In this document: piece after piece, positions 1-7,632 of the stretch
Layout of the letters: each line of letters begins with the position of its first letter
Numbering within the stretch: the first letter of the stretch is position 1
Assembly (NCBI GenBank): GCA_020072655.1
Contig: JAIQGH010000006.1
Location: 1 to 45,174 of the forward strand
Direction: 5' to 3'
Source: Terriglobia bacterium
GTDB taxonomy: Bacteria; Acidobacteriota; Terriglobia; UBA7540
DNA: 45,174 nucleotides
Notes under the pieces: generated by a model
Databases searched by the model: none
What the model was told of the DNA's origin: nothing
The model's input: the letters and a program-made list of their open reading frames with translations, nothing else
Program-made: the position numbers and the translations under genes

Positions 1-694
1 TCTGGAGGAAGTCCTCGTACTGCTCGATCCCGAGCCCGGAGCGGCCGACAGCGTTCACGCTACCCCGCGTGACGGTGAAATTCAGACCAAAAGGATTACC
101 GAAAGCCATCACGGTATCTCCCGGCCGCAAGGTGCTCGAATCTCCCCACGGAACCGTGGGGAGGTTCTTGGCGTCCACCTTGATCACCGCAATGTCCGAC
201 CTCGGGTCCGCCCCAACGACCTTGGCTTTGAAAACGCGGCGATCGGAAAGCATCACTTCAATCTCCGTGGCCTTGGCAATCACGTGGTTATTGGTCACGA
301 TATAGCCATCGGCCGAAACGATGACCCCACTGCCCAAGGCATGTTCGCGCTGCTCGCGTGGAATCCCAAATTGGCCGAACATGTCCCCGAAAAACTGGCG
401 AAAGAAGGGATCCGTGAAGAAAGGCGACTGCTGAACCTTGATGACCTGCGTGGTGCGAATATTGACGATTGCCGGCGTGACGGTTTCCGCGATCTTCTCA
501 TACGCGTGATTCTGCCGCTCCAGTTCTTGGAAATCCGGCCCATCCAGCCCCTGCCCATCGGCCAGGGCAAAGCGGGGTGACCCGTGCTGCCCCAAGTAAA
601 CAACGCCCGCCAAGGCCAAGCACAGAACTCCGATCAGAGTCAGGCTTAGGCCAAAGAGATTCTCCCGAAGTAGCGTTCTGCACGATCGCTGCAT
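1..694 (-). CDS. HtrA/Deg-family periplasmic serine protease (3' end beyond window)
   Basis: Translating the minus strand from the ATG at 694 gives 231 open codons running off the window edge. A GGAGG ribosome site lies just upstream (about 702-707). The N-terminus has a hydrophobic signal anchor (about residues 13-35). The trypsin-like domain follows, with the catalytic His in TNNHVI and the catalytic Asp in RSDIAV, then GDTVMAFGNPFGL as in DegP/DegQ. The GNSGG serine and any PDZ domains would lie left of position 1 and cannot be checked. The family degrades or refolds damaged envelope proteins. The F-rich stretch before the protease core (PFFTDPFFRQFFG) resembles the regulatory LA loop of Deg proteases. 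Partial gene; the family call is secure, the exact paralogue is not. Confidence 0.93.
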   Translation of the reverse strand, partial: MQRSCRTLLRENLFGLSLTLIGVLCLALAGVVYLGQHGSPRFALADGQGLDGPDFQELERQNHAYEKIAETVTPAIVNIRTTQVIKVQQSPFFTDPFFRQFFGDMFGQFGIPREQREHALGSGVIVSADGYIVTNNHVIAKATEIEVMLSDRRVFKAKVVGADPRSDIAVIKVDAKNLPTVPWGDSSTLRPGDTVMAFGNPFGLNFTVTRGSVNAVGRSGLGIEQYEDFLQ

Positions 695-889
695 GATTTT
701 TCTCCTCCAGAGTTCTACGTCTGGTTCATTTTCCCCTGTCGATGGCTCCAATGCACCATTATTCAATAGGATGCACAAAGCTCCGGGGGAGGTTTCCTCT
801 CTGGCACACCTCCCAGGCGCGTCTCATGAAGGATTGGACGTTGTTCGATCTGAAGGGCGTGGCGGCAAGCGCACGCCGGGGCGGAGGAG

Positions 890-2851
890 TCAAGCGTAAG
901 ACTTGAACATCTCGATCAGCGCGTCCGCGACCCGGGGGTCATACCGCCCCTGCTCGGCGCCTTTCCGCAACTCGCTCAAAGCCACGCGCTGGTCCCAGGC
1001 ATCCCGGTAAGGACGCCACGCGGTCAGTGCGCTGTAGGCTTCCGCCAGGCCCGTGATCCGCGCTCCCAGGGGAATCTCTTCGCCCGCGAGCCTATCGGGG
1101 TAGCCTTTGCCGCTCCACATTTCATGGTGGTGGAGGACGATCTCGTGCAGGCGGGAATCCACGTATCCGAGCCGCTTCAGGGAGGCGACGCTTTCCTGCA
1201 CGTATTTCTCGAGGAGCTTGGATTCCTGTTCCGTCAGGCTGCCCGCGCGGTTCAGGATATGGTGCGGGACCGCCTCCTTGCCGAGATCCTGCACATAGCC
1301 CGCCTGCAGGATGAGCTTCCTCGAATCTTCGCTCAGACCCAGATGGTCGGCCAAGGCATAGGAGAGCAAGGCCACACAGCGGCCGTGTCCGATCGCCCCG
1401 TCCAGCGCTTCTACGGCCAGCACCAGCTCCTCGGGCACCTCGAGCTCCTTCTCCACCGGCAGATACCTCTTCGCCAGCCGGGGAGGAATAACCGCCGGAT
1501 CCCCCCAGCGGTCGCGGAGGCCGCTGATCTCGTAAACGGTCACGCGGGACAACTTGCCCTTGAGCTGGATCTTCTCGTATTCGTCGCGCTTCATGAGGGC
1601 GTCGGCGTAAGCCACTTTGATATCCGTAGCGTCGGGCTGGAGTGCCAATGCCCGTTCGAAGTGGCGGATCGCCGCCGTCGCGTCGTGAAGCTGGAAATTG
1701 GCTTTTCCCACCTCGTAGAGGAGTTGGGGGGTCTCGCCTTGCCGCGCCAACTGCTCTTCGAGCTCATTGAGGCGTTCGACGAGTTCGGCGTCGCCCTGGC
1801 GTCCCAGGCCAGTGTTGCGCAGCTTCGTGACGGTTACGAAGGGCTCGACCGCCCGGTAAGTGGGCTCGTCGATATAAACCTTGTCGGGCTGGCAGATTTC
1901 TTCCAGGCGCTTGGCGACATTAACGCGGTCCCCCAGCGCGCTGTAAGCTTGCCGGCGTACTCCCAACATGCCGATGATCGTGCTGCCCGTGGCAATTCCG
2001 ATCCGCAGCCGCCAGGGCAGGCTCAGCTTCTTGACCTTCTCTTGCATCTTCCAACCCGCCAGCACGGCCAGCAGCGCATGGCGGTCGTAATCGACCGGCG
2101 CGCCAAACTCCACCATCACGCCGTCGCCCATGTACTTGTCAATGTGGCCCCGGAAGACTTCAATGATGGGCTCGATCTGCCCCAAAAACGCGTTCAACTC
2201 GTCCAGCACCACATCCGGCCGGTTGCGATCCGAATAGGTCGTGAAGTTCGTCAGATCCGTAAACATGATGCTGATTTCGCGCTTCTCGAAGCGCAGCTTG
2301 CCTTCCGTCGCGAGTTTGGCCACGACCGGGTCCATCGTGGCGTAGAGGGCCTTCTCAACTTTCTCCTTCATCTCTTCCGCCACCCGGCTGCGTTTGAGCT
2401 CCTCCAGGAGTTGCCGGGTCTCTTCGAAGCCCCGCACCAGTCTTTCCTGAAGCGAACCCACCGCGGCGCTGGAAAGAATCAGGAACCCGCCCCAGAAAGA
2501 GATCAGCAGCAGAGCCGAAATGCGATTGCCCTCCACCGTGAACGAGTCGGGGTAATAGTAGGCGATCAGAACCATAACCAGGATGGAGAGCGTGGCCCCC
2601 AGCGTGGCTTTCCGTTTGCCCAGAAAGTACGCCGCCGCCAGCACCGGCAGGTAGAAGAAATTCAGGAAGGCCGTGCGGTTATGGGGAAAGAGATAGAACA
2701 CCGCCATCACCAGAAGTCCGATCAGGATGACAAAGAAAGGCTCCAGGTGCCGGGCAAAGGCGTTTCGGAGGCGGTCCGGCCACGTTCCGGCAAGGACCGT
2801 GGGCAACTCCGCACTCAGGGTGCGGGAAGAACGCGATTGGGGTTCGCTCAT
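890..2851 (-). CDS. Membrane adenylate cyclase fused to TPR and a degenerate HD-GYP domain
   Basis: 653 residues. Residues 36-130 form about four membrane segments. A coiled-coil-like linker (135-170) leads to a class III nucleotide cyclase domain (about 190-345). The metal aspartates (D199 in FTDLTNF, D243 in MGDG), the purine-specifying K239 and D308, and N311/R315 in GDRVNVAKRLE are all present, so adenylate cyclase activity is predicted. A TPR-like repeat (375-425) and an HD-GYP-like domain (about 465-650) follow. In the latter, the HD dyad reads QD (Q521-D522) and the later ligand His is Y550. HHH (574-576) and GYP (583-585) remain. So c-di-GMP hydrolysis is doubtful, and the domain may be a sensor or partner module. 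It is monocistronic with a good promoter at 2900-2928. Confidence 0.88.
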   Translation of the reverse strand: MSEPQSRSSRTLSAELPTVLAGTWPDRLRNAFARHLEPFFVILIGLLVMAVFYLFPHNRTAFLNFFYLPVLAAAYFLGKRKATLGATLSILVMVLIAYYYPDSFTVEGNRISALLLISFWGGFLILSSAAVGSLQERLVRGFEETRQLLEELKRSRVAEEMKEKVEKALYATMDPVVAKLATEGKLRFEKREISIMFTDLTNFTTYSDRNRPDVVLDELNAFLGQIEPIIEVFRGHIDKYMGDGVMVEFGAPVDYDRHALLAVLAGWKMQEKVKKLSLPWRLRIGIATGSTIIGMLGVRRQAYSALGDRVNVAKRLEEICQPDKVYIDEPTYRAVEPFVTVTKLRNTGLGRQGDAELVERLNELEEQLARQGETPQLLYEVGKANFQLHDATAAIRHFERALALQPDATDIKVAYADALMKRDEYEKIQLKGKLSRVTVYEISGLRDRWGDPAVIPPRLAKRYLPVEKELEVPEELVLAVEALDGAIGHGRCVALLSYALADHLGLSEDSRKLILQAGYVQDLGKEAVPHHILNRAGSLTEQESKLLEKYVQESVASLKRLGYVDSRLHEIVLHHHEMWSGKGYPDRLAGEEIPLGARITGLAEAYSALTAWRPYRDAWDQRVALSELRKGAEQGRYDPRVADALIEMFKSYA

Positions 2852-2899
2852 AGAGTTTTTGCCTGTTAACGAGAGTCCGCGTCAATCCTCTGCGGTCGT

Positions 2900-2928
2900 A
2901 ATATAGGCCTTCTCGGGGCTGGCGGCAA
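2900..2928 (-). promoter_or_regulatory. Sigma70-type promoter for the cyclase fusion
   Basis: On the minus strand, TTGCCG (2923-2928) and TATATT (2900-2905) are separated by 17 bases. The spacing and hexamers suit a housekeeping promoter. The predicted transcription start is about 40 bases before the ATG at 2851. Confidence 0.5.
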
Positions 2929-3128
2929 TAAGCAAATGGCGGACTCGGATGGGGGCTCAGCGTCACTCTGTTTCGAGCAAACCACGCCGTTCCACGTATT
3001 GTCGTGGCGGATGGGTCCTCGGCTCCATCCCTAACAGGACGCTGAAGAACCTCCCACGTCGTCATCTCCGATGGCTGGAGTCCGATGGTCCGACGCCCTT
3101 CATCGGACCTGAAATCGGACCTGAGGAG

Positions 3129-3392
3129 TCCCGACGCTTTCAGTCGGGACGACGAAGGATCTCTGCATTTGCTTGATTCTGCACACACGGGGATCTTTCG
3201 TGGAGTTTGCCCTGACCGCCAACTGAAGAGGTTTCTTCGCAGAGTTTATCCTGAGCAGAATGCCGAGATCCTTCGCTGCGCTCAGGATGACAACCGAGCA
3301 GCTCAGCACGACAAGCGAAGGGCCCGGGATGGCGACCGGGGAATGTCACCCTGAGCCCGTTCGCTTCGCTCAGGGTAAACTCCGCGAAGGGC
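3129..3392. repeat. Cluster of dispersed palindromic repeats of the CCTGAGC/GAAGGATC type
   Basis: The gap 2852-3393 holds no convincing gene. It contains a hairpin CCCGAC/GTCGGG at 3129-3147. Several copies of a mosaic repeat follow, such as GAGATCCTTCGCTGCGCTCA near 3265-3285 and CACCCTGAGCCCGTTCGCTT near 3349-3368. Short reading frames here are made of repeat and have no family signature. The same motif family recurs at 3753-3860. Such elements are a known type of dispersed intergenic repeat in many bacteria; copy number in this genome cannot be seen here. Confidence 0.7.
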
Positions 3393-3393
3393 C

Positions 3394-3669
3394 TCAGCAT
3401 TTCCCTTTCCCGAACCAATCCTGGCTCAAGTCTCTCCACGCGGGATTACTCGCGAGAATCAAGCCTACTTTCTTTGCGCGCACCCAGCCTTTAATCTTTT
3501 TCTCGCGCTGGATGGCGGCGCGGATATCTCCGAAGGTCTCGTAGTACACCAAGCGGTTGATGTTGTACTGGCGCGTGAATCCTGGGAGCAGCTTGCGTTT
3601 GGGTTGGAGCACGCGCTTCTCCAGGTTGCTGGTCACACCCGTGTAGAGCGTGCGCGTGTTATTGGTCAT
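3394..3669 (-). CDS. GIY-YIG superfamily endonuclease-like protein, N-terminus lost
   Basis: 91 residues resembling the small stand-alone GIY-YIG proteins (UvrC N-terminal fold): TLYTGVTSNLEKRV, then NRLVYYE and REKKIKGWVRAKK. Family members normally start a little earlier with a YYVYIM-like strand that supplies the first catalytic Tyr. Here the codons before the ATG at 3669 read Tyr-stop-Val-Tyr-Ile, so a TAA (3679-3681 on the plus strand) has removed that strand. The usual His after the first Arg is replaced (VLQPK where many relatives have a QHK/EHK motif). It sits among dispersed repeats and looks like a decaying gene, though the remaining frame is intact. Function unknown; nuclease activity is doubtful. 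Confidence 0.65.
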   Translation of the reverse strand: MTNNTRTLYTGVTSNLEKRVLQPKRKLLPGFTRQYNINRLVYYETFGDIRAAIQREKKIKGWVRAKKVGLILASNPAWRDLSQDWFGKGKC

Positions 3670-3752
3670 TATGTAGACTTAGTAGGTTTTCACCGCGAGG
3701 AGTCTACCACCGAAAAGGCCCCGTCACCTCACCAGCACGAGCGCCTCATGGA

Positions 3753-3860
3753 TGTCACCCTGAGCCCGTTCAAGGGGCGAAGGGTCCCTGCAGTTTCTTG
3801 GCGAAATGCGGAGATCCTTCGCTTCGCTCAGGATGACAGCCGGGGGGTTCAGGATGACAC
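3753..3860. repeat. Dispersed repeat, second cluster
   Basis: The sequence carries CACCCTGAGCCCGTTC near 3757, GAGATCCTTCGCTTCGCTCA near 3812 and a further GGATGACA unit near 3852. These are the same motifs as at 3129-3392, in the same orientation, on the other side of the GIY-YIG remnant. No gene is supported between 3670 and 3975. Confidence 0.65.
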
Positions 3861-3975
3861 GTTTCACTTTTTTCCGTGCCACGGCACTGGCTCCTGTCCC
3901 GTTCGGTGATTCCATGAACGGGCTTCTGCGCCCTGGCAAGAGACAAGTGGCCCATCGGCTACACCCGCCGTCGTC

Positions 3976-6900
3976 TCAGTCGGCTTTCACCTTCAGCAGC
4001 ACGAGCGTCTGGTCGTCTTCAAGGGGCGCGCCGCCCTCAAACTCGCGCACATCGGCGAGAATCCGCGCGGCAACCCTTTCCGCGTCCCCCTCGGCCGCGC
4101 GAATGACAGCGCTCACCAGACGCCCGACGCCGAAGCTCTCTCCCCGCGCGTTCCGAGTTTCTGTCAGACCGTCTGTATAGAGCACCAGAACCGCCCCGGG
4201 CGCGAGCGTAACCCGTTCGGAATGGTGGCTGGCCTCCGAAAAAAGTCCCAGGGGCAGCCCGGTCGGTTGCAGGAACCGCGCGTTGCCGTCGGTAACCACC
4301 AGGGGTGGGTTATGCCCGGCATTGACGTACTCCAGCTCGCGCCGCGCGTCGTCGTAAACGGCATAAACCATCGTGCAGTATTTGGCGTCCCGCGAGGAGG
4401 CATAAAGCTGGCGATTGAGCTTGCGCACGAGGTCGGCGAGACTCTCCGCGGTCACGGCCTGTTCACGCAGCAAGCGCTGGACACTCGCCATCAACAGGCA
4501 AGCCGACATCCCCTTGCCCGACACGTCGCAGATGGCAAGCCCCAGCCGCTGGTCGGAGAGCTCGAGGAAGTCGTAGTAGTCGGCACCCGTGGCCCGCGCC
4601 GGGAAACAGTACCCCACGACCTGGGCGCCAGCGAGACGCGGCACGATACTCGGAAAGAGCTGGGCTTGCACGTCGCTGGCGTCTTCGAGTTCCCGGCGAA
4701 GCTCGCGGTCCCGCGCCACCTCTTCGAAAAGGTCGATGTTCTCGAGCGCGATGGCGGCCTCCCGCGCCACCGTGGAGAGCAAGTCCAGTTCATCAGCGTC
4801 GTAGAAGTCCCCCGAATTCTTGGTCCCCAGCACCAGCAGGCCCAGAAGTTCGTGCCGCCGCTTCAGGCCTAAAACCACCGCCGCCAGCAATATCCCGAGA
4901 CGGTCCGCGGCGCTGCGGACGACTGTAGTCAGCTCAGGTTTGTACGGGGACACTTCCACTTCAAAAGGCCGCACTTCGGATCGCAGATACTCACAAAACG
5001 CCTCATCGGGAGCGAACTCCATGTCCGCTGCGCCGGCGGGCAGTCGCCCCTTACCTCGCACGAGCCGCAGCTTCTTCGTCTGGCGATCAAGCGCGAGGAG
5101 GCAGACCCAGTTTGTCCCCATCGCCTTGGACAAAACCTCTGCCAGTTGCGTTGCCAGGGTTTCGCGGTCGAGGAGATGCGGCAGGCCGCGGGCAATATTC
5201 ATCAGCCGTTCGCGGAATTCAAAGGCCGTGCGGTCGAACGTCCGGTCCGCCAGAAGTCGCAGACGCCCTCGGAAGGGCATCGTGATCAGCACGGTCAGCA
5301 AAACGGCGACCATCACGGCCGGCGCCGACTTCGCTAGCAGGCTTCCGGCCAGAACCCAGCTCGCGGCAGCCCAGATCACGATGAACAACGCGAGAGGAGG
5401 CAGCCCCATCAGCGTATGCCGTAAGAGGCGGCGAAACAGCAAGTGAAGGCTGTAAGGTTTTACCGCGCTCACCGCGTAAGCGGCAGCAAGCGGCGCCACC
5501 CAGCCTGTCGCCGCGAGCGTCCCGGCACGGAAGACCGAGAAGAATCGGCGCATGCTTTCGCCGGTGAAGAGCCCTTCCATTCCGATCGCCAGCAAGGCCA
5601 CGAGGCCGCCGACCGCCGCCAGCCCAAGCCCCAAGATCATCCAGCGAATCTGATCCCGGCTGCGCCGCTCCGGCGGGCGGAGGAAATTGGCTCGCAAGCT
5701 CACAACCCAGGTTACAAGCGCCACGAGACCTGCGAAGATTAACAGGCCGCGCCCCAGATTCCCCCCAAAGCTAGGCACCCGACGCTCGGCCCACCACCCC
5801 ACTAAGGGCAGGGCGCTCACGCCATAAAGGGTGTACCGCATCCCCTTTCGCGCACCTAGCAGGTGATTACCCTCTGGGAACACCAGCCCAAAATGAAGAA
5901 ACACGATGGGCAGCAACGCCCACAAGCCGGCGACCCCCAAAAGAACCCGGTCGAGTACGAACTGCGGCCAGGCGCTCGCCATCCACCAGCCCAGCCGCTG
6001 GATCTCTTCGGAGGAAAGGCGATAAGGCAGCGGGGCCGTCACCGGGGCATTGCCCACGAGCGAGGATTGCCCGCTCACGAGCGCCATGAGCAAGAGCAGA
6101 AGGATATAGAAGGCGCGGGCAGGCGCGCTCGCGCGACGCAGCCCGTAGACAACCAACGCCAGCAAGGCATACAGGCCCACGGTGGTTAGGATGAGGTGGT
6201 TCGCGCGCATCGTGTGGCGCAAGTCTTCCTGGTCGGAAGGAAAGGTAAAGCCATCGAGAGCGCGGGCGTCAGGGTCATACAGGCCGTAGCGGATCGCCGT
6301 ATGGTCGTCCCGCCGCGCCAGGACCAGACCGTCGAGGGTCTGCTCCCAGGGCCAAAGCTCCAGCCGCCCCAGCGGCTGGGGGGAAGTCGTCAGGCGGTCG
6401 AAGACGTACCATCCCCAGGAATTCTCTCCCCACTCACGCCGCGTCGCCGCCGAACCTCCCCCAGCGGGAAGAGGCGCGACGCGGAAGAAATAAGTCCGAC
6501 CGTCCGCGGCAAAGAAACCATTCGGCTGGACACCCGAGGCTACGATCTCATCGGAAGGGTTGACGAAATCGTGCGCCCGGATGTCGGTCCGCTCTTCGCC
6601 CCCGTAGTAATAGAGGCGGCCATCGCTGGACCATGCCTGCCACAGGACATCGCTTCGCTCCGGAAGCGTCCAGAGTGTTTCGCCTGACTGCGCGTCGATG
6701 ACGGACGGCTGCGGTGGAGGAAGGTATATCTTCGTGCCATCCGGAGACACCTGCGGCAGCCTGCCTCCACCGGCGGCGAGGCCTCGCGCCAGAGACTGGA
6801 CTCGGCCGGTGAGGGTCTCGATCTTTTCCAGGACGGCCTCCCGCCCTTCGACGTTCAAGATAAAGAGAAACTCACCGGCGGGAGACCAGGCGAGGAGAAC

Positions 6901-7470
6901 CGGTTGTCGCAAATGAAATTCTGCCGGAAGCGGGACCGGCGACGCTTGCGGCTGCTGCATGTCGAAGATCGTCAGTTGTTCCTCCGGCGGGCCGGCAGGC
7001 GGGCCGCCCGGCACGCCCCTCGGCGGCGGAGGACGGACGAATGCCAGCTTGGTTCCGTCCCGGCACCAGCGCGGTTCTCGCCCGAGGCTGAGGTCGAGAT
7101 GAGTCAGAACCAGCAACCTCTCGTCCGCATTGGCTACCAGGGTCGCCCGCGTGCGATGTTGATCCACAACGGCAAGGTGGTCGGCGTTCGACCAGTGGAT
7201 TGTCCCTGCTTCCATGGGATAGCGTCCCACTTGCCGACCTTCTGGAGTCGCAACAACCAGGTCGAACCCGCCCTCGGACCCCAGCCCGCTGGCCGCCGTC
7301 GCATCAAAGTACGCGAAGTACTTGCCATCGGGCGCGGGAACCGGGAAGCGGGAATTCAAGGGCGCGGTGAATCCCGCCCAGAGCAGAAAGCCCACGAGCA
7401 GGAAAATCGCCAGCCCGCCCGCCAGGAAAATCAACAGTGAGAATCGTGGCGACTTCAAATCGGAGAGCAT
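3976..7470 (-). CDS. Propeller / multi-TM / GAF / SpoIIE PP2C phosphatase
   Basis: About 1164 residues from the ATG at 7470. An upstream GTG in the same frame (7527) lies before the promoter at 7493-7520 and is unlikely to be the start. An N-terminal membrane segment (about 7-33) precedes a TolB/WD40-like beta-propeller region (about 40-420), predicted to be periplasmic. A block of seven or eight membrane helices (about 430-720) follows. Then come a GAF domain (about 770-930) and a SpoIIE-type PPM phosphatase (about 960-1160). The phosphatase metal aspartates are visible in GADYYDF, CDVSGKGMS, YTDGLTE and EDDQTL. The family dephosphorylates STAS anti-anti-sigma proteins in partner-switching pathways. 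The substrate is not encoded nearby. An envelope sensor with a cytoplasmic phosphatase output is the natural reading. Confidence 0.85.
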   Translation of the reverse strand: MLSDLKSPRFSLLIFLAGGLAIFLLVGFLLWAGFTAPLNSRFPVPAPDGKYFAYFDATAASGLGSEGGFDLVVATPEGRQVGRYPMEAGTIHWSNADHLAVVDQHRTRATLVANADERLLVLTHLDLSLGREPRWCRDGTKLAFVRPPPPRGVPGGPPAGPPEEQLTIFDMQQPQASPVPLPAEFHLRQPVLLAWSPAGEFLFILNVEGREAVLEKIETLTGRVQSLARGLAAGGGRLPQVSPDGTKIYLPPPQPSVIDAQSGETLWTLPERSDVLWQAWSSDGRLYYYGGEERTDIRAHDFVNPSDEIVASGVQPNGFFAADGRTYFFRVAPLPAGGGSAATRREWGENSWGWYVFDRLTTSPQPLGRLELWPWEQTLDGLVLARRDDHTAIRYGLYDPDARALDGFTFPSDQEDLRHTMRANHLILTTVGLYALLALVVYGLRRASAPARAFYILLLLLMALVSGQSSLVGNAPVTAPLPYRLSSEEIQRLGWWMASAWPQFVLDRVLLGVAGLWALLPIVFLHFGLVFPEGNHLLGARKGMRYTLYGVSALPLVGWWAERRVPSFGGNLGRGLLIFAGLVALVTWVVSLRANFLRPPERRSRDQIRWMILGLGLAAVGGLVALLAIGMEGLFTGESMRRFFSVFRAGTLAATGWVAPLAAAYAVSAVKPYSLHLLFRRLLRHTLMGLPPLALFIVIWAAASWVLAGSLLAKSAPAVMVAVLLTVLITMPFRGRLRLLADRTFDRTAFEFRERLMNIARGLPHLLDRETLATQLAEVLSKAMGTNWVCLLALDRQTKKLRLVRGKGRLPAGAADMEFAPDEAFCEYLRSEVRPFEVEVSPYKPELTTVVRSAADRLGILLAAVVLGLKRRHELLGLLVLGTKNSGDFYDADELDLLSTVAREAAIALENIDLFEEVARDRELRRELEDASDVQAQLFPSIVPRLAGAQVVGYCFPARATGADYYDFLELSDQRLGLAICDVSGKGMSACLLMASVQRLLREQAVTAESLADLVRKLNRQLYASSRDAKYCTMVYAVYDDARRELEYVNAGHNPPLVVTDGNARFLQPTGLPLGLFSEASHHSERVTLAPGAVLVLYTDGLTETRNARGESFGVGRLVSAVIRAAEGDAERVAARILADVREFEGGAPLEDDQTLVLLKVKAD

Positions 7471-7492
7471 AAGGGGCACGCAGACGCCGGAG

Positions 7493-7520
7493 ATTATACC
7501 GTTCGGGGGTTGCCAAACAA
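7493..7520 (-). promoter_or_regulatory. Promoter for the propeller-SpoIIE gene
   Basis: A perfect TATAAT on the minus strand (7493-7498) lies 16 bases from TTGTTT (7515-7520). Transcription would start near 7486, leaving a leader of roughly 16 bases before the ATG at 7470. This supports that ATG over the upstream GTG at 7527. Confidence 0.6.
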
Positions 7521-7547
7521 GTCCCACCTGTCAATCGGCAGGACGCA

Positions 7548-7576
7548 TTGCAGGCTCGCGTGGTTTCTAGTAGTAT
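7548..7576 (+). promoter_or_regulatory. Promoter for the penicillin acylase family gene
   Basis: TTGCAG (7548-7553) and TAGTAT (7571-7576) are 17 bases apart on the plus strand. Transcription would begin near 7583, about 50 bases before the ATG at 7633. It faces away from the minus-strand promoter at 7493-7520, so the two genes are divergently transcribed from one short region. Confidence 0.5.
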
Positions 7577-7632
7577 GCCTCGCTTCACGAGAAACTCTGC
7601 ATTCGCTTAGGAGACGACGGCTCCCCGCGCGG

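Noticed and set aside
1124-2869. Long plus-strand open frame of 581 codons opposite the cyclase fusion
   Set aside because: It mirrors the cyclase gene, whose domains are clear. The translation has no recognisable domain and is a by-product of GC-rich codon use.
7471-7527. Upstream GTG (7527) as start of the propeller phosphatase
   Set aside because: It lies ahead of the TATAAT promoter (7493-7498), so it would not be in the transcript; the ATG at 7470 precedes a proper membrane anchor.
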